Assembly: GCA_964371745.1 (NCBI GenBank)
Contig: CAYJNS010000025.1
Location: 1-14,428 of the forward strand
Source of the DNA: CAKOSP01 sp964371745
GTDB lineage: Bacteria > Bacillota_I > Bacilli_A > RF39 > UBA660
Direction of reading: 5' to 3'
Length of the DNA stretch: 14,428 nt
Shown: positions 5,606-13,246 of the stretch, piece by piece
Layout of the letters: each line of letters begins with the position of its first letter
Position numbering within the stretch: position 1 is the first letter of the stretch
Notes under the pieces: model-generated
What the model was told of the DNA's origin: nothing
The model's database searches: none
The model's input: only the letters and a program-made list of their open reading frames with translations
Program-made: the position numbers and the translations under genes

Positions 5606-6121
5606 ATGGATGATAAAAAAAATGAAAATGTAATTTCTGAGGAAGAATATTTTATGGGAATGGCTTTATTATCTTCTTTAAGAAGTAAAGATCCATCAAC
5701 ACAAGTTGGAGCGTGTATTATGTCAACTGATAATAGGGTTCTTTCGTGCGGTTATAATGGAACACCGAAATATATTAGTGATGATGATTTTAACTGGTCA
5801 AGAGAAGGAAGTTATACTGAAAGTAAGTATGCTTTTGTAGTGCATGCAGAACCTAATGCAATAATTAATTTTAAAGGTTATAGAAATGAGTTAAAGGATT
5901 CTACAATATATGTGACTTTATTTCCATGTAATGAATGTGCTAAAATAATTGTTCAAAGTGATATAAAAGAAGTAGTATATTTAGAAGATAAATATGCAGA
6001 AACTGATAGTGTAATCGTAGCTAAAATGTTATTTGATGCAAATGGTGTTGTTTATAGACAGTATGACGGTGAAATGAGTTTATTTACTGGATTAAAAGAG
6101 TTAGTTAAAATAAGAAAATAA
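5606..6121 (+). CDS. dCMP deaminase (DCTD-like)
   Basis: This zinc enzyme converts dCMP to dUMP, the substrate of thymidylate synthase. The cytidine deaminase-fold motifs are clear: H80-A-E82 (zinc ligand and catalytic glutamate) and P107-C108-N-E-C111 (two zinc cysteines). The blocks RSKDPSTQVGACI, GYNGTP, FPCNECAKIIVQSDIKEVVY and DKYAETDS resemble eukaryotic DCTD closely, as recalled, including the LFPCNECAK block. The length of 171 residues is typical. A CGGAGG site lies 5 bases before ATG 5606. The nucleotidase gene starts 20 bases after its stop, so the two probably act on the same nucleotide pool. The comEB name used for the Bacillus homologue may apply, but no competence context is seen. 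The substrate is inferred from the family. Confidence 0.88.
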   Translation: MDDKKNENVISEEEYFMGMALLSSLRSKDPSTQVGACIMSTDNRVLSCGYNGTPKYISDDDFNWSREGSYTESKYAFVVHAEPNAIINFKGYRNELKDSTIYVTLFPCNECAKIIVQSDIKEVVYLEDKYAETDSVIVAKMLFDANGVVYRQYDGEMSLFTGLKELVKIRK

Positions 6122-6141
6122 AAAATTAAGGAAGTAGTAAA

Positions 6142-6963
6142 ATGATTATATTAAGTAATATACATAAAATAGATTCTTGGACTAAAGATAACTTATATGT
6201 AGTTAGTGATTTTGATAGAACGCTTACTACTCATGATAGCTGTGTAACCTGGGATTTAATAACTAATTTAAAACCTAGTGTTTCTATAAAAATGAAAGAG
6301 TTATATGAATATTATAGACCTATTGAACTTGATAATTCACTTAAGTTTATTGAAAAAAGTGAAATATTAAAAGAGTGGTGGAATAAAGAAATTGAAATAT
6401 TAGTAGATTGTAACTTTTCAGAAGAATGTATAAATAATGCAGTTAAAAATAATGGTTTAATAAAATTTAGAAAAGGAATGCCTGAATTTTTAAAAGCATT
6501 ATCTGATTATAATATTCCAGTAATAATAAAATCTGCGGGTATAGAAAATTTTATAAGACAAGCTTTAATAAATAATAAAATGTATTATGATAATATTCAT
6601 ATTTTATCAAATAATTTAAAGTTTCAAAGTGGTATAGTATGTGGAATTGATGGTCAAATAATTCATACACTTAATAAAAATACTATTGCTATTCCTAGCG
6701 CAATATTAGAAAAAATAAAATATAGAAATAATATTTTATTAATGGGAGATTCACTTGAAGATATCCATATGGTTGATAGCAGCTTAAGAAATAATACTTT
6801 AAGAATAGGTTTTCTAGGGGATAATAAAAATGAAAACCTACCATATTACTATAAAGAATTTGATATTATATGTACAGGTGATGAAAATATGAATCAAATA
6901 GTGAGAGCTTTAAGAAAAACTAGTGTTAGATATAATATGTATACTATAGAAGGAGAAAAGTAA
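6142..6963 (+). CDS. UMPH-1-type pyrimidine 5'-nucleotidase (HAD superfamily)
   Basis: The 273-residue protein has HAD motif I as D23-F-D25-R-T27-L-T (nucleophile D23), a SAGI motif II after the IPVIIK strand, and motif IV MGDSLEDIHM. The cap region YYRPIELDNSLKFIEKSEIL followed by KEWWNKE aligns well, from memory, with human NT5C3 (YYAIEVDP...EWYTK). The later blocks SNNLKFQ, IIHTLNKN and RIGFLGD also fit that family. Such enzymes dephosphorylate CMP or UMP, and some act on m7GMP. AAGGAAG lies 7 bases before ATG 6142. The gene is between the dCMP deaminase and an unknown gene only 1 base away. UMPH-1 proteins are best known from eukaryotes, so a bacterial copy next to a DCTD-like enzyme is notable. 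The exact substrate is not proven. Confidence 0.82.
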   Translation: MIILSNIHKIDSWTKDNLYVVSDFDRTLTTHDSCVTWDLITNLKPSVSIKMKELYEYYRPIELDNSLKFIEKSEILKEWWNKEIEILVDCNFSEECINNAVKNNGLIKFRKGMPEFLKALSDYNIPVIIKSAGIENFIRQALINNKMYYDNIHILSNNLKFQSGIVCGIDGQIIHTLNKNTIAIPSAILEKIKYRNNILLMGDSLEDIHMVDSSLRNNTLRIGFLGDNKNENLPYYYKEFDIICTGDENMNQIVRALRKTSVRYNMYTIEGEK

Positions 6964-6964
6964 T

Positions 6965-7780
6965 ATGAACAAAAAATATGAAGTTGACGAAATAGAGGAA
7001 ATTATATGGAAATTAACAAAACTAAAAGATGAATTAGGTATGGATGAAAATAATTTTAAAAAAAATTATACAAATGAAAATGTTAGATCTATTAAACTGG
7101 AAATAATAAAACTTAATGGTATGCTAAGCGAGGCAAGAAGCTCATTAAATAAAATTTTAAACGATGAATATAAACAAACTGAAAAAGAAGAAGGGATAAA
7201 AAACTTATTTAATGAACATCAATCTTTATATAACGAAATAGATGGTTATTGCTATGAAGAATTAAGCCGTATTGTATGCTTTATGAGAGAAATTATTCAC
7301 TATTATATGAAAGATGAAATTTATGCAAATAAAATAAATATTATAAAAGAAAATGGCCAAATAGATGAAGGATATTTTTTTGCATCAGAAAAAGCATTTA
7401 GTAAACTTGAAAAATCAAATAAAAAAGATAATAGTGAGTATTTAGCATTTAATTATACAGAAGAATCGCTTAAAAGTGTTTCAGATTGGGAATTTGTAAG
7501 TTATTTTAATTTATCTAAGCATTGTGATGGTGATATATTAAAAATACTTGAATTATTTGAAAATAGATATAACTTTAATTTTTATGAACTTAAAAATACA
7601 ATTTATGGGTATAGTGGATTTAATAACGTCATAAATGAATTATTTAAAAGAATTGTTTACTATAAAATGGTTAATAAATTAGATAGGGTTCCAGATGAAT
7701 TTTTAAATAAACTTATAAAAGAAGTAAAAAAAGAAAATAGTGTATTTAGAAGAGTGAAAAACTGGATAAGAACACATTAA
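6965..7780 (+). CDS. Hypothetical helical protein in the deaminase/nucleotidase operon
   Basis: I do not recognise this 271-residue protein. It starts one base after the nucleotidase stop (ATG 6965, GGAG 8 bases upstream), so translation is likely coupled. The first 100 residues are charged and helical, with coiled-coil-like runs (EIEEIIWKLTKLKDEL, LEIIKLNGMLSEARSSLNKI). A more hydrophobic stretch, CYEELSRIVCFMREIIHYYM, comes next. The C-terminal half mixes aromatic residues and ends in the basic FRRVKNWIRTH. No signal peptide or full transmembrane helix is evident, so it is probably cytoplasmic. Its N-terminal half resembles, weakly and only by eye, that of the next gene product (7862-8740). 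I assign no function. No clear terminator follows it. Confidence 0.72.
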   Translation: MNKKYEVDEIEEIIWKLTKLKDELGMDENNFKKNYTNENVRSIKLEIIKLNGMLSEARSSLNKILNDEYKQTEKEEGIKNLFNEHQSLYNEIDGYCYEELSRIVCFMREIIHYYMKDEIYANKINIIKENGQIDEGYFFASEKAFSKLEKSNKKDNSEYLAFNYTEESLKSVSDWEFVSYFNLSKHCDGDILKILELFENRYNFNFYELKNTIYGYSGFNNVINELFKRIVYYKMVNKLDRVPDEFLNKLIKEVKKENSVFRRVKNWIRTH

Positions 7781-7809
7781 TTTTCTTTACGATCATTTTA
7801 CATCAATTA

Positions 7810-7838
7810 TTGACAAAATTATTATAGTGCGATAAAAT
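7810..7838 (+). promoter_or_regulatory. Promoter of the 7862 gene
   Basis: A consensus -35 TTGACA (7810-7815) and a -10 TAAAAT (7833-7838) are separated by exactly 17 bp. The start should lie near 7845, just before the GGAGG site at 7852-7856. This makes the next gene a separate unit despite the same orientation. Confidence 0.7.
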
Positions 7839-7861
7839 TAATTTATAATGTGGAGGTAAAT

Positions 7862-8740
7862 ATGAAAACTATTGATGATATTATAAGTGAATTAAGGGAA
7901 AATTGTAAAAACAATCCAGAAATGAATAAACTGTTTTCTGAATTTGATAGATTAAACATAGAATATTCAAATATAAGTGATTTGCTTATTAGTAATCAAA
8001 CTGAAAATAATGAACAATTATTAGAACTTAAAGAAAAGATAAAAAGTGAATTTCAATCAGTTTTAAATCAAATGTATTTAGGAGCAAATGATATTATAAA
8101 CAGAAATATGCAAACTGAGAATTATGGAATGAATGTATTTTCAAAATATAGTCAAGATGATCCAGCAGCAATGTTAGCTATGATAATTACACTTTTAAAA
8201 AGAAATTATGAAAAACAACAAAAAAAAGGTGATTTTTCATTAGAAAAAATTATAATACATGATAATGAAAACGAGCCGTATAATGTCTATTTATTTGTAA
8301 ATGAATTTAATCGTAATATATTGAAAAATAAAAAAATTGAAAATGAAAGTAATTTGCCAGAAAATCATTATAATTATAGCGAAATATCACATATTATTCA
8401 TGAATCTTGTTATATTAAAGAAAATGAAGTTATAAAAGAGGGTAAATTTCAAATGGGAGAAATTATATATTCTCCAGAAATCATTAAATATGGTTTTGAA
8501 TATAATTTTCCTATATATGGTAATATGGAAATTACGAAGACAATTAGATTAGCGTTCGCAAAATTAATTAATACTAAATCACTCACTTCTGAAAAAAATG
8601 CTTCAACAAAAATGATGAATTCAGTTGTAAATGATATTTCTATTTGTAAAAGTTTTTTGAGTGCTAAAATAAACCAAAAAACAATAACAGAAGTAAATGA
8701 TATTATTAGAGAAAATGAAGAAAAAGCGGTATCTAGATAA
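7862..8740 (+). CDS. Hypothetical soluble protein, 292 residues
   Basis: I do not recognise this protein. ATG 7862 is chosen because GGAGG at 7852-7856 is 5 bases upstream; an in-frame GTG at 7850 would overlap that site. Residues 1-100 are helical and acidic (DDIISELRENCKNNPEMNKL, LLELKEKIKSEFQSVLNQMY). A short hydrophobic segment, DDPAAMLAMIITLLKRNY, follows. The C-terminal half looks like a mixed fold, with EKIIIHDNENEPYNVYLFVN, YNYSEISHIIHESCYI, and GEIIYSPEIIKYGFEYNFPI, then a helical tail. No catalytic motif is convincing and no export signal is seen. Its own strong promoter and good ribosome site argue that it is expressed. It ends 54 bases before the ileS leader promoter with no clear terminator between. 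Confidence 0.72.
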   Translation: MKTIDDIISELRENCKNNPEMNKLFSEFDRLNIEYSNISDLLISNQTENNEQLLELKEKIKSEFQSVLNQMYLGANDIINRNMQTENYGMNVFSKYSQDDPAAMLAMIITLLKRNYEKQQKKGDFSLEKIIIHDNENEPYNVYLFVNEFNRNILKNKKIENESNLPENHYNYSEISHIIHESCYIKENEVIKEGKFQMGEIIYSPEIIKYGFEYNFPIYGNMEITKTIRLAFAKLINTKSLTSEKNASTKMMNSVVNDISICKSFLSAKINQKTITEVNDIIRENEEKAVSR

Positions 8741-8793
8741 TAAGGGGAATAGTTTTAATATTTAAATTTTTAGACATATAATAAAGTTTTTTC

Positions 8794-8822
8794 TTGACAA
8801 ATAGACCCTAAGTATATATAAT
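8794..8822 (+). promoter_or_regulatory. Promoter of the ileS T-box operon
   Basis: A perfect SigA consensus is present: TTGACA (8794-8799), 17 bp, TATAAT (8817-8822). It is placed to start the T-box leader near 8829. Confidence 0.88.
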
Positions 8823-8828
8823 TATATT

Positions 8829-9046
8829 TATAAAAACGAGGAACAGGACACAAATATATTAATAATATTTAAGAGAGTTAGTGTTTGGTGTAAACTAATA
8901 ATAAAATTAATATATTTATCACTTGGGAGTTTATTATTTGAAATGTTTAGTAAAATAATACGGTTTACTTACGTTAAAAGTATAAAGTATAAATTAAGGT
9001 GGTACCGCGAATAAATTTCGCCCTTTGGAACTCACCTTTTTATTTT
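8829..9046 (+). promoter_or_regulatory. Ile-specific T-box riboswitch with terminator
   Basis: The leader senses uncharged tRNA-Ile. In Stem I, the upper helix AAATATATTA/TAATATATTT (8852-8861 with 8908-8917) is followed directly by the specifier ATC (8918-8920). The lower helix is CAGG/CTTG (8844-8847 with 8922-8925). Conserved distal-loop sequence GGTGTAAAC lies near 8887. In the antiterminator, AAGG and GCG (8996-8999, 9007-9009) pair with CGC and CCTT (9019-9025) around the bulge TGGTACC. In the bulge, UGGU 9000-9003 matches the tRNA ACCA end. The competing terminator pairs 8996-9006 with 9027-9038 (AAGGTG/CACCTT at the base) and runs into TTTTTATTTT. The bulge is buried in that stem, so tRNA binding and termination exclude each other. 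It controls the next two genes. Confidence 0.95.
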
Positions 9047-9055
9047 GGAGGAATT

Positions 9056-9496
9056 ATGAAAATTAGAGTACAGTATAAAAACGCATATTTCATGATAAAT
9101 ATGCTATCTTATGAGTTTTCAATTGATGTAATGGAGACTCATAAGATAAAATTAGTAGACAATATAATTATATTAGATGATATATCATTAATTAGTATTG
9201 AAGCTTATTTAAAAGTGTTATTAAATCAGGAAATGAATTTAATAAAAGCAGTATCAGAATCATTTATAAGTAACTTTGATGATGAAAATTTAAGCATTAG
9301 ACATAGTAATTTATTTAATGGTATTGCCTCAGAGCTTAATATGCTTAATATGAAAAAAAGAGATGGATCTTTAAATACTAGAGATAGTGTTGTATGTTAT
9401 TGGAAAAGTTTAAAAACAATATTTATGCATAGTAGATATTTAGATCAAATTAAGAAAAGGAATGGTGAAAATGAAGAAATTCAAAGAATTAGATAA
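9056..9496 (+). CDS. Hypothetical protein between the T-box and ileS
   Basis: I do not recognise this 146-residue protein. ATG 9056 has a strong GGAGGA site; the longer in-frame GTG at 8999 lies inside the T-box antiterminator and is rejected. The protein starts MKIRVQYKNAYFMINMLSYE. It has a beta-rich first part (IKLVDNIIILDDISLISIEAY) and a helical second part, with LNMLNMKKRDGSLNTRDSVV and a basic, polar end (KKRNGENEEIQRIR). No membrane segment or known motif is seen. Its last 26 bases overlap ileS in another frame, so the two are probably translationally coupled. It sits under isoleucine T-box control, so its level should rise when tRNA-Ile is uncharged. A role in isoleucine supply or IleS function is possible but unproven. 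Confidence 0.75.
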   Translation: MKIRVQYKNAYFMINMLSYEFSIDVMETHKIKLVDNIIILDDISLISIEAYLKVLLNQEMNLIKAVSESFISNFDDENLSIRHSNLFNGIASELNMLNMKKRDGSLNTRDSVVCYWKSLKTIFMHSRYLDQIKKRNGENEEIQRIR

Positions 9497-12400
9497 AAGA
9501 GATATTTCTCTAGTTGAAGCAGATATACTTGCTTCATGGGGCGGAGTAGATGAGGCTTTAAAGGCTCAAATAAAAGCTCATGAAGAGAAAGAAAAGTTTG
9601 TATTTTATGATGGCCCAGCATTTGCTAATGGTTTTCCAGGTCTTCATCATATGGTATCAAAAAACTTAAAAGATATTATATGTAAATATCAAGCTATGAA
9701 CGGTAAAAAAGTAGTACGTAAAATAGGTTGGGATACTCATGGTCTTCCTATAGAAAATCATGTAGAAAAAACTTTAGGTATTAAAAGTAAACAAGAAATT
9801 GAAAACTTTGGTATAGAGAATTTTAATGATGAGTGCCGTAAAAGTGTAAGAACTAATGAAGATGCTTTTACTAATTTAACAAGTAAAATGGGACAATTTA
9901 TTGATACTAAAAATCCTTATATAACTATGGATAATAACTATATTGAAACAGAGTGGTGGATTTTAAAGAAAATGTTTGATGAAGGTGTTTTCTATGAAGG
10001 TAATAGAGTAATGCCATACTGCCCAAGCTGTGGAACAGGACTAGCAACTCATGAAGTTGCTCAAGGATATGAAGATGTAACTGTTGATACTGTTACTGTA
10101 CCTTTAAAACTTGTAGATGAAGATACATACTTCTTAGTTTGGACAACAACTCCATGGACATTAATTGCAAATGTTGCTATATGCGTAAATCCAGATGAGA
10201 TATACGTAAAAGTAGAATCTAATGGTTATAATTTTATATTAGCAAAAAAACTTATGAATAAAGTTTTAGGTGATGATATAAAGATTATAGAAGAATTTAC
10301 TGGTAAATCTTTAGAATATAAAGAATATGAACAGTTAATTCCAGAGCTTAAAACAGATAAAAAAGCATTCTATGCAACTTGTAATGAATTTGTTACAATG
10401 GAAGATGGTACAGGTATAGTGCATATGGCTCCAGCATTTGGTGAAGATGATGCAAATGTAGCAAGAGAATATGATTTACCATACCTTAATCCAGTTGGAA
10501 AAGATGGTAAATATACTGCTGGTCCTTGGAAAGGAACTTTAGTATTTGATGCTGATTTAGATGTAATTAAGTATTTAAAAGAAAATGATAAATTATTTAA
10601 AAAACAAAAAATGACTCATAACTATCCACACTGCTGGAGATGTTCATCACCGCTTTTATATTATTCAATGCCAGCTTATTATATTGCAGTATCTAAATTT
10701 AAAGAAAAGTTAGTTGAAGCAAATAAAAAAGTAAATTGGTATCCATCATATGTTGGAGAAAAAAGATTTGGTAACTGGCTAGAAAACGCTAGAGACTGGA
10801 ATGTATCTAGAACACGTTATTGGGGAGCTCCAATTCCATTTTGGAAGTGTTCATGTGGACACACAGAAATGATTGGTTCTGTTGAAGAACTTAGAAATAG
10901 AGCAAGTGAAAAGTTACCTGATATAATAGATTTACATAAACCATATATAGATAGTGTTAAACTTACTTGTCCTCACTGTGAAAATTTAATGGAAAGAATA
11001 CCAGATGTACTAGATTGTTGGTTTGATTCAGGATCAATGCCGTTTGCTCAGTATCATTATCCATTTGAAAATGAAAAACTTTTTGAAGAGCAATTTCCAG
11101 CAGATTTTATTTGTGAAGGAATTGACCAAACAAGAGGATGGTTTTATACCCTTATGGTAATATCTACATTTGTTAAAGGATGTGCTCCATTTAAAAATGT
11201 ACTGGTAAACGATTTACTACTAGATGCTGAAGGTAAAAAAATGAGTAAAAGTAAAGGTAATATAGTTGAGCCTTTTACTACAATTGAAAAATATGGAGCA
11301 GATGCAGTAAGATTTTATCTATTATATGTATCTCCTGTATGGTCGCCTTTATCGTTTAATATAGATGGTATTAAAGAAGTATATTCTAAATTCTTTAATC
11401 CACTTAAAAATGTATATAATTTCTTTAGTTTATACGCTAATACTGATGAAATTGATATAGATAAATGTAACGTTGATATAAAAGATAGAGAAGAAATTGA
11501 TCAGTGGATATTATCTAAATACAACTCTCTTTTAAAATATGTAACAGCAAGTTATGATGAGTATGATTTAAATAAAATAGTAAGAGCGTTATGTGATTTT
11601 GTATCAGAAGATTTATCTAACTGGTATATAAGACGTACAAGAAATAGATTCTGGGATTCAGAGTTTAATACTTCTAAAAAGTCAGTTTACATAACTACTT
11701 ATGAAATCCTAACATCTTTAGCATCTGTTTTAGCTCCTATTTCACCTTTTATTTCAGAAGAAATCTATCGTAATTTAACTGGAGAAGACTCAGTGCATAA
11801 CTCACTATATCCTAAATATAATGAAAGTTTAATCAATACTAAACTTGAAGAAAAAATGGATTTAATAAGAAACTTAATTTCTATTGGTAGAAAAGTACGT
11901 GAAGAAAATAAAATAAAGGTAAGACAACCTATTAGTGAAGTGCTTTTAGATAGTAAAAATGAAAAGATGTTAAATAACTTAATAAATTTATTAACTGAAG
12001 AGTTAAATGTAAAAAAAGTTACATTTGTAAAGGATTTAACTGAATATATGAATTTAGAGATTAAACCAAACTTTAAAGTAGTCGGTAAAGCATTAGGTTC
12101 TAAAATGAATTTATTTAAAACTACACTTGAAAGTTTATCTGAAGATGATATTATAAAACTTAATAATAAAGAAGACATTATTCTAAAATTAGATGGAGAA
12201 GATATTACTGTTACAAGTGATATGACTTTAGTTAAAGTAAATGCTAAAGAAGGATTTACTATTGGAACTGAAAATAATGATTTTATCATTTTAAATACGA
12301 ATTTAACTGATGAACTTATAAATGAAGGTCTTGCACGTGAATTTATTTCTAAAGTACAAAATTTAAGAAAAGAATTAGATTTTGATATTGCTGATAGAAT

Positions 12401-12569
12401 TAATATTAAATATAAATCAGGTGATGATATAATTAATGCAGTAAATGAATTTAGCGAATATATAAAAAGTGAAACTTTAGCTATAGATATAAGTATAGAT
12501 GAAAAATTAAACATAGATAGTAAACTAAATGATTATGAATTTGGTTTAAATGTAGAAAAGGTAAAATAA
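9471..12569 (+). CDS. ileS: Isoleucyl-tRNA synthetase, type 2 (eukaryote-like)
   Basis: This enzyme charges tRNA-Ile with isoleucine. The 1032-residue protein carries YDGPAFANGFPGLHH, whose GLHH (57-60) is the HIGH equivalent of this subgroup, then GWDTHGLPIE near 87-96. The CP1 editing domain begins at WTTTPWTL (224-231) and includes GIVHMAPAFGEDD. A CSCGH...CPHC putative zinc site follows, then CWFDSGS, GIDQTRGWFYTL, and KMSKS at 590-594. The anticodon domain includes DLSNWYIRRTRNRFW. This is the IleS2 pattern, related to eukaryotic and mupirocin-tolerant enzymes, not the B. subtilis type. I prefer ATG 9471 with AAGGA 9 bases upstream; ATG 9462 has the site only 1 base away. It overlaps the preceding gene by 26 bases and is under Ile T-box control. 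Confidence 0.97.
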   Translation: MKKFKELDKRDISLVEADILASWGGVDEALKAQIKAHEEKEKFVFYDGPAFANGFPGLHHMVSKNLKDIICKYQAMNGKKVVRKIGWDTHGLPIENHVEKTLGIKSKQEIENFGIENFNDECRKSVRTNEDAFTNLTSKMGQFIDTKNPYITMDNNYIETEWWILKKMFDEGVFYEGNRVMPYCPSCGTGLATHEVAQGYEDVTVDTVTVPLKLVDEDTYFLVWTTTPWTLIANVAICVNPDEIYVKVESNGYNFILAKKLMNKVLGDDIKIIEEFTGKSLEYKEYEQLIPELKTDKKAFYATCNEFVTMEDGTGIVHMAPAFGEDDANVAREYDLPYLNPVGKDGKYTAGPWKGTLVFDADLDVIKYLKENDKLFKKQKMTHNYPHCWRCSSPLLYYSMPAYYIAVSKFKEKLVEANKKVNWYPSYVGEKRFGNWLENARDWNVSRTRYWGAPIPFWKCSCGHTEMIGSVEELRNRASEKLPDIIDLHKPYIDSVKLTCPHCENLMERIPDVLDCWFDSGSMPFAQYHYPFENEKLFEEQFPADFICEGIDQTRGWFYTLMVISTFVKGCAPFKNVLVNDLLLDAEGKKMSKSKGNIVEPFTTIEKYGADAVRFYLLYVSPVWSPLSFNIDGIKEVYSKFFNPLKNVYNFFSLYANTDEIDIDKCNVDIKDREEIDQWILSKYNSLLKYVTASYDEYDLNKIVRALCDFVSEDLSNWYIRRTRNRFWDSEFNTSKKSVYITTYEILTSLASVLAPISPFISEEIYRNLTGEDSVHNSLYPKYNESLINTKLEEKMDLIRNLISIGRKVREENKIKVRQPISEVLLDSKNEKMLNNLINLLTEELNVKKVTFVKDLTEYMNLEIKPNFKVVGKALGSKMNLFKTTLESLSEDDIIKLNNKEDIILKLDGEDITVTSDMTLVKVNAKEGFTIGTENNDFIILNTNLTDELINEGLAREFISKVQNLRKELDFDIADRINIKYKSGDDIINAVNEFSEYIKSETLAIDISIDEKLNIDSKLNDYEFGLNVEKVK

Positions 12570-12579
12570 TACCTTTTTT
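12556..12579 (+). terminator. Rho-independent terminator of ileS
   Basis: An 8-bp perfect stem AAAAGGTA/TACCTTTT (12556-12563 with 12570-12577) has a 6-base loop that contains the ileS stop codon, and a T run follows. The last codons of ileS form the left arm. Confidence 0.85.
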
Positions 12580-12655
12580 ATTTATTTTCTTATTTTAACT
12601 AGATTTTTTATTAAAATAAAGTTATAATTATATTGAAAAACAAAAGGAGTTAGCA

Positions 12656-13234
12656 TTGAAAGAAAATATATTTAAAATAGAATTAGAATACATAAAAAAT
12701 GGTAGAATTAAAAAAAGTGCAATTAGTTTAATAAATTTATTACCTGATTATTTTTTTGAAGTTCCAGCATCTTCTACTGGAAAATATCATCCAAGTTACG
12801 CACTTGGTGATAAAGGTTTAGTAAGGCATACTAAAGCAGCAGTTAAAATAGCTTATGATTTGCTTAATAATTTAACTACTGGAAGTGCATTTACTAGTGA
12901 TGAAAAAGATTTAATAATACTTAGTTTACTTGTTCATGATGGATTTAAAAGTGGTTTAGTAAAAGAAAAATATACAAAAGTTGATCACCCATTAATAGTT
13001 AGCAATTTTATTAAAGAAAATAGTAATAAATTAACTTTAGAAGATAATGAAATAGAATTTTTAACTAGCAATATAGAAAGTCATATGGGACAGTGGAATA
13101 CAGATTTTAATGGAAATGAAGTATTACCTCTTCCTAAATTAAAAGGACAAAGATTTGTTCATATGTGTGATTATTTAGCTAGTAGAAAATATTTAGAAGT
13201 AACTTTTGATAAAGAAGATAATATAATTTTATAG
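12656..13234 (+). CDS. HD-domain phosphohydrolase-like protein
   Basis: The protein has 192 residues. The HD superfamily metal-site pattern is visible: H58 in GLVRHTKAA, H94-D95 in LLVHDGFKSG, H111, H143 in ESHMGQW, and H169/D172 in HMCDYLASRKYLEV. HD proteins hydrolyse phosphate esters, often nucleotides or cyclic dinucleotides, but the substrate here cannot be told. I use TTG 12656 as start because AAAGGAG lies 6 bases upstream and no in-frame ATG is near. A possible -10 TATAAT lies at 12623-12628, with no convincing -35. The SH3-domain gene follows after 12 bases, so the two may form an operon. Similar small HD proteins occur on phages and in Bacillota genomes; no phage genes are nearby. 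Confidence 0.82.
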   Translation: MKENIFKIELEYIKNGRIKKSAISLINLLPDYFFEVPASSTGKYHPSYALGDKGLVRHTKAAVKIAYDLLNNLTTGSAFTSDEKDLIILSLLVHDGFKSGLVKEKYTKVDHPLIVSNFIKENSNKLTLEDNEIEFLTSNIESHMGQWNTDFNGNEVLPLPKLKGQRFVHMCDYLASRKYLEVTFDKEDNIIL

Positions 13235-13246
13235 TAGGTGATGATA

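Noticed and set aside
8999..9055. GTG start at 8999 that adds 19 residues to the gene before ileS
   Set aside because: It lies in the conserved T-box antiterminator, and the strong GGAGGA site is just before ATG 9056.
9524..9660. Damaged HIGH motif in IleS (GLHH instead of HxGH)
   Set aside because: From memory this form (PG-I/L-HH) is normal in the bacterial IleS2 subgroup, and KMSKS and the rest are intact.
11765..12514. Long open frame on the minus strand inside ileS (249 codons)
   Set aside because: It is fully antisense to conserved IleS sequence, has a low-complexity Ser/Phe/Ile/Leu composition expected from the reverse of AT-rich coding DNA, and has no supporting motif.
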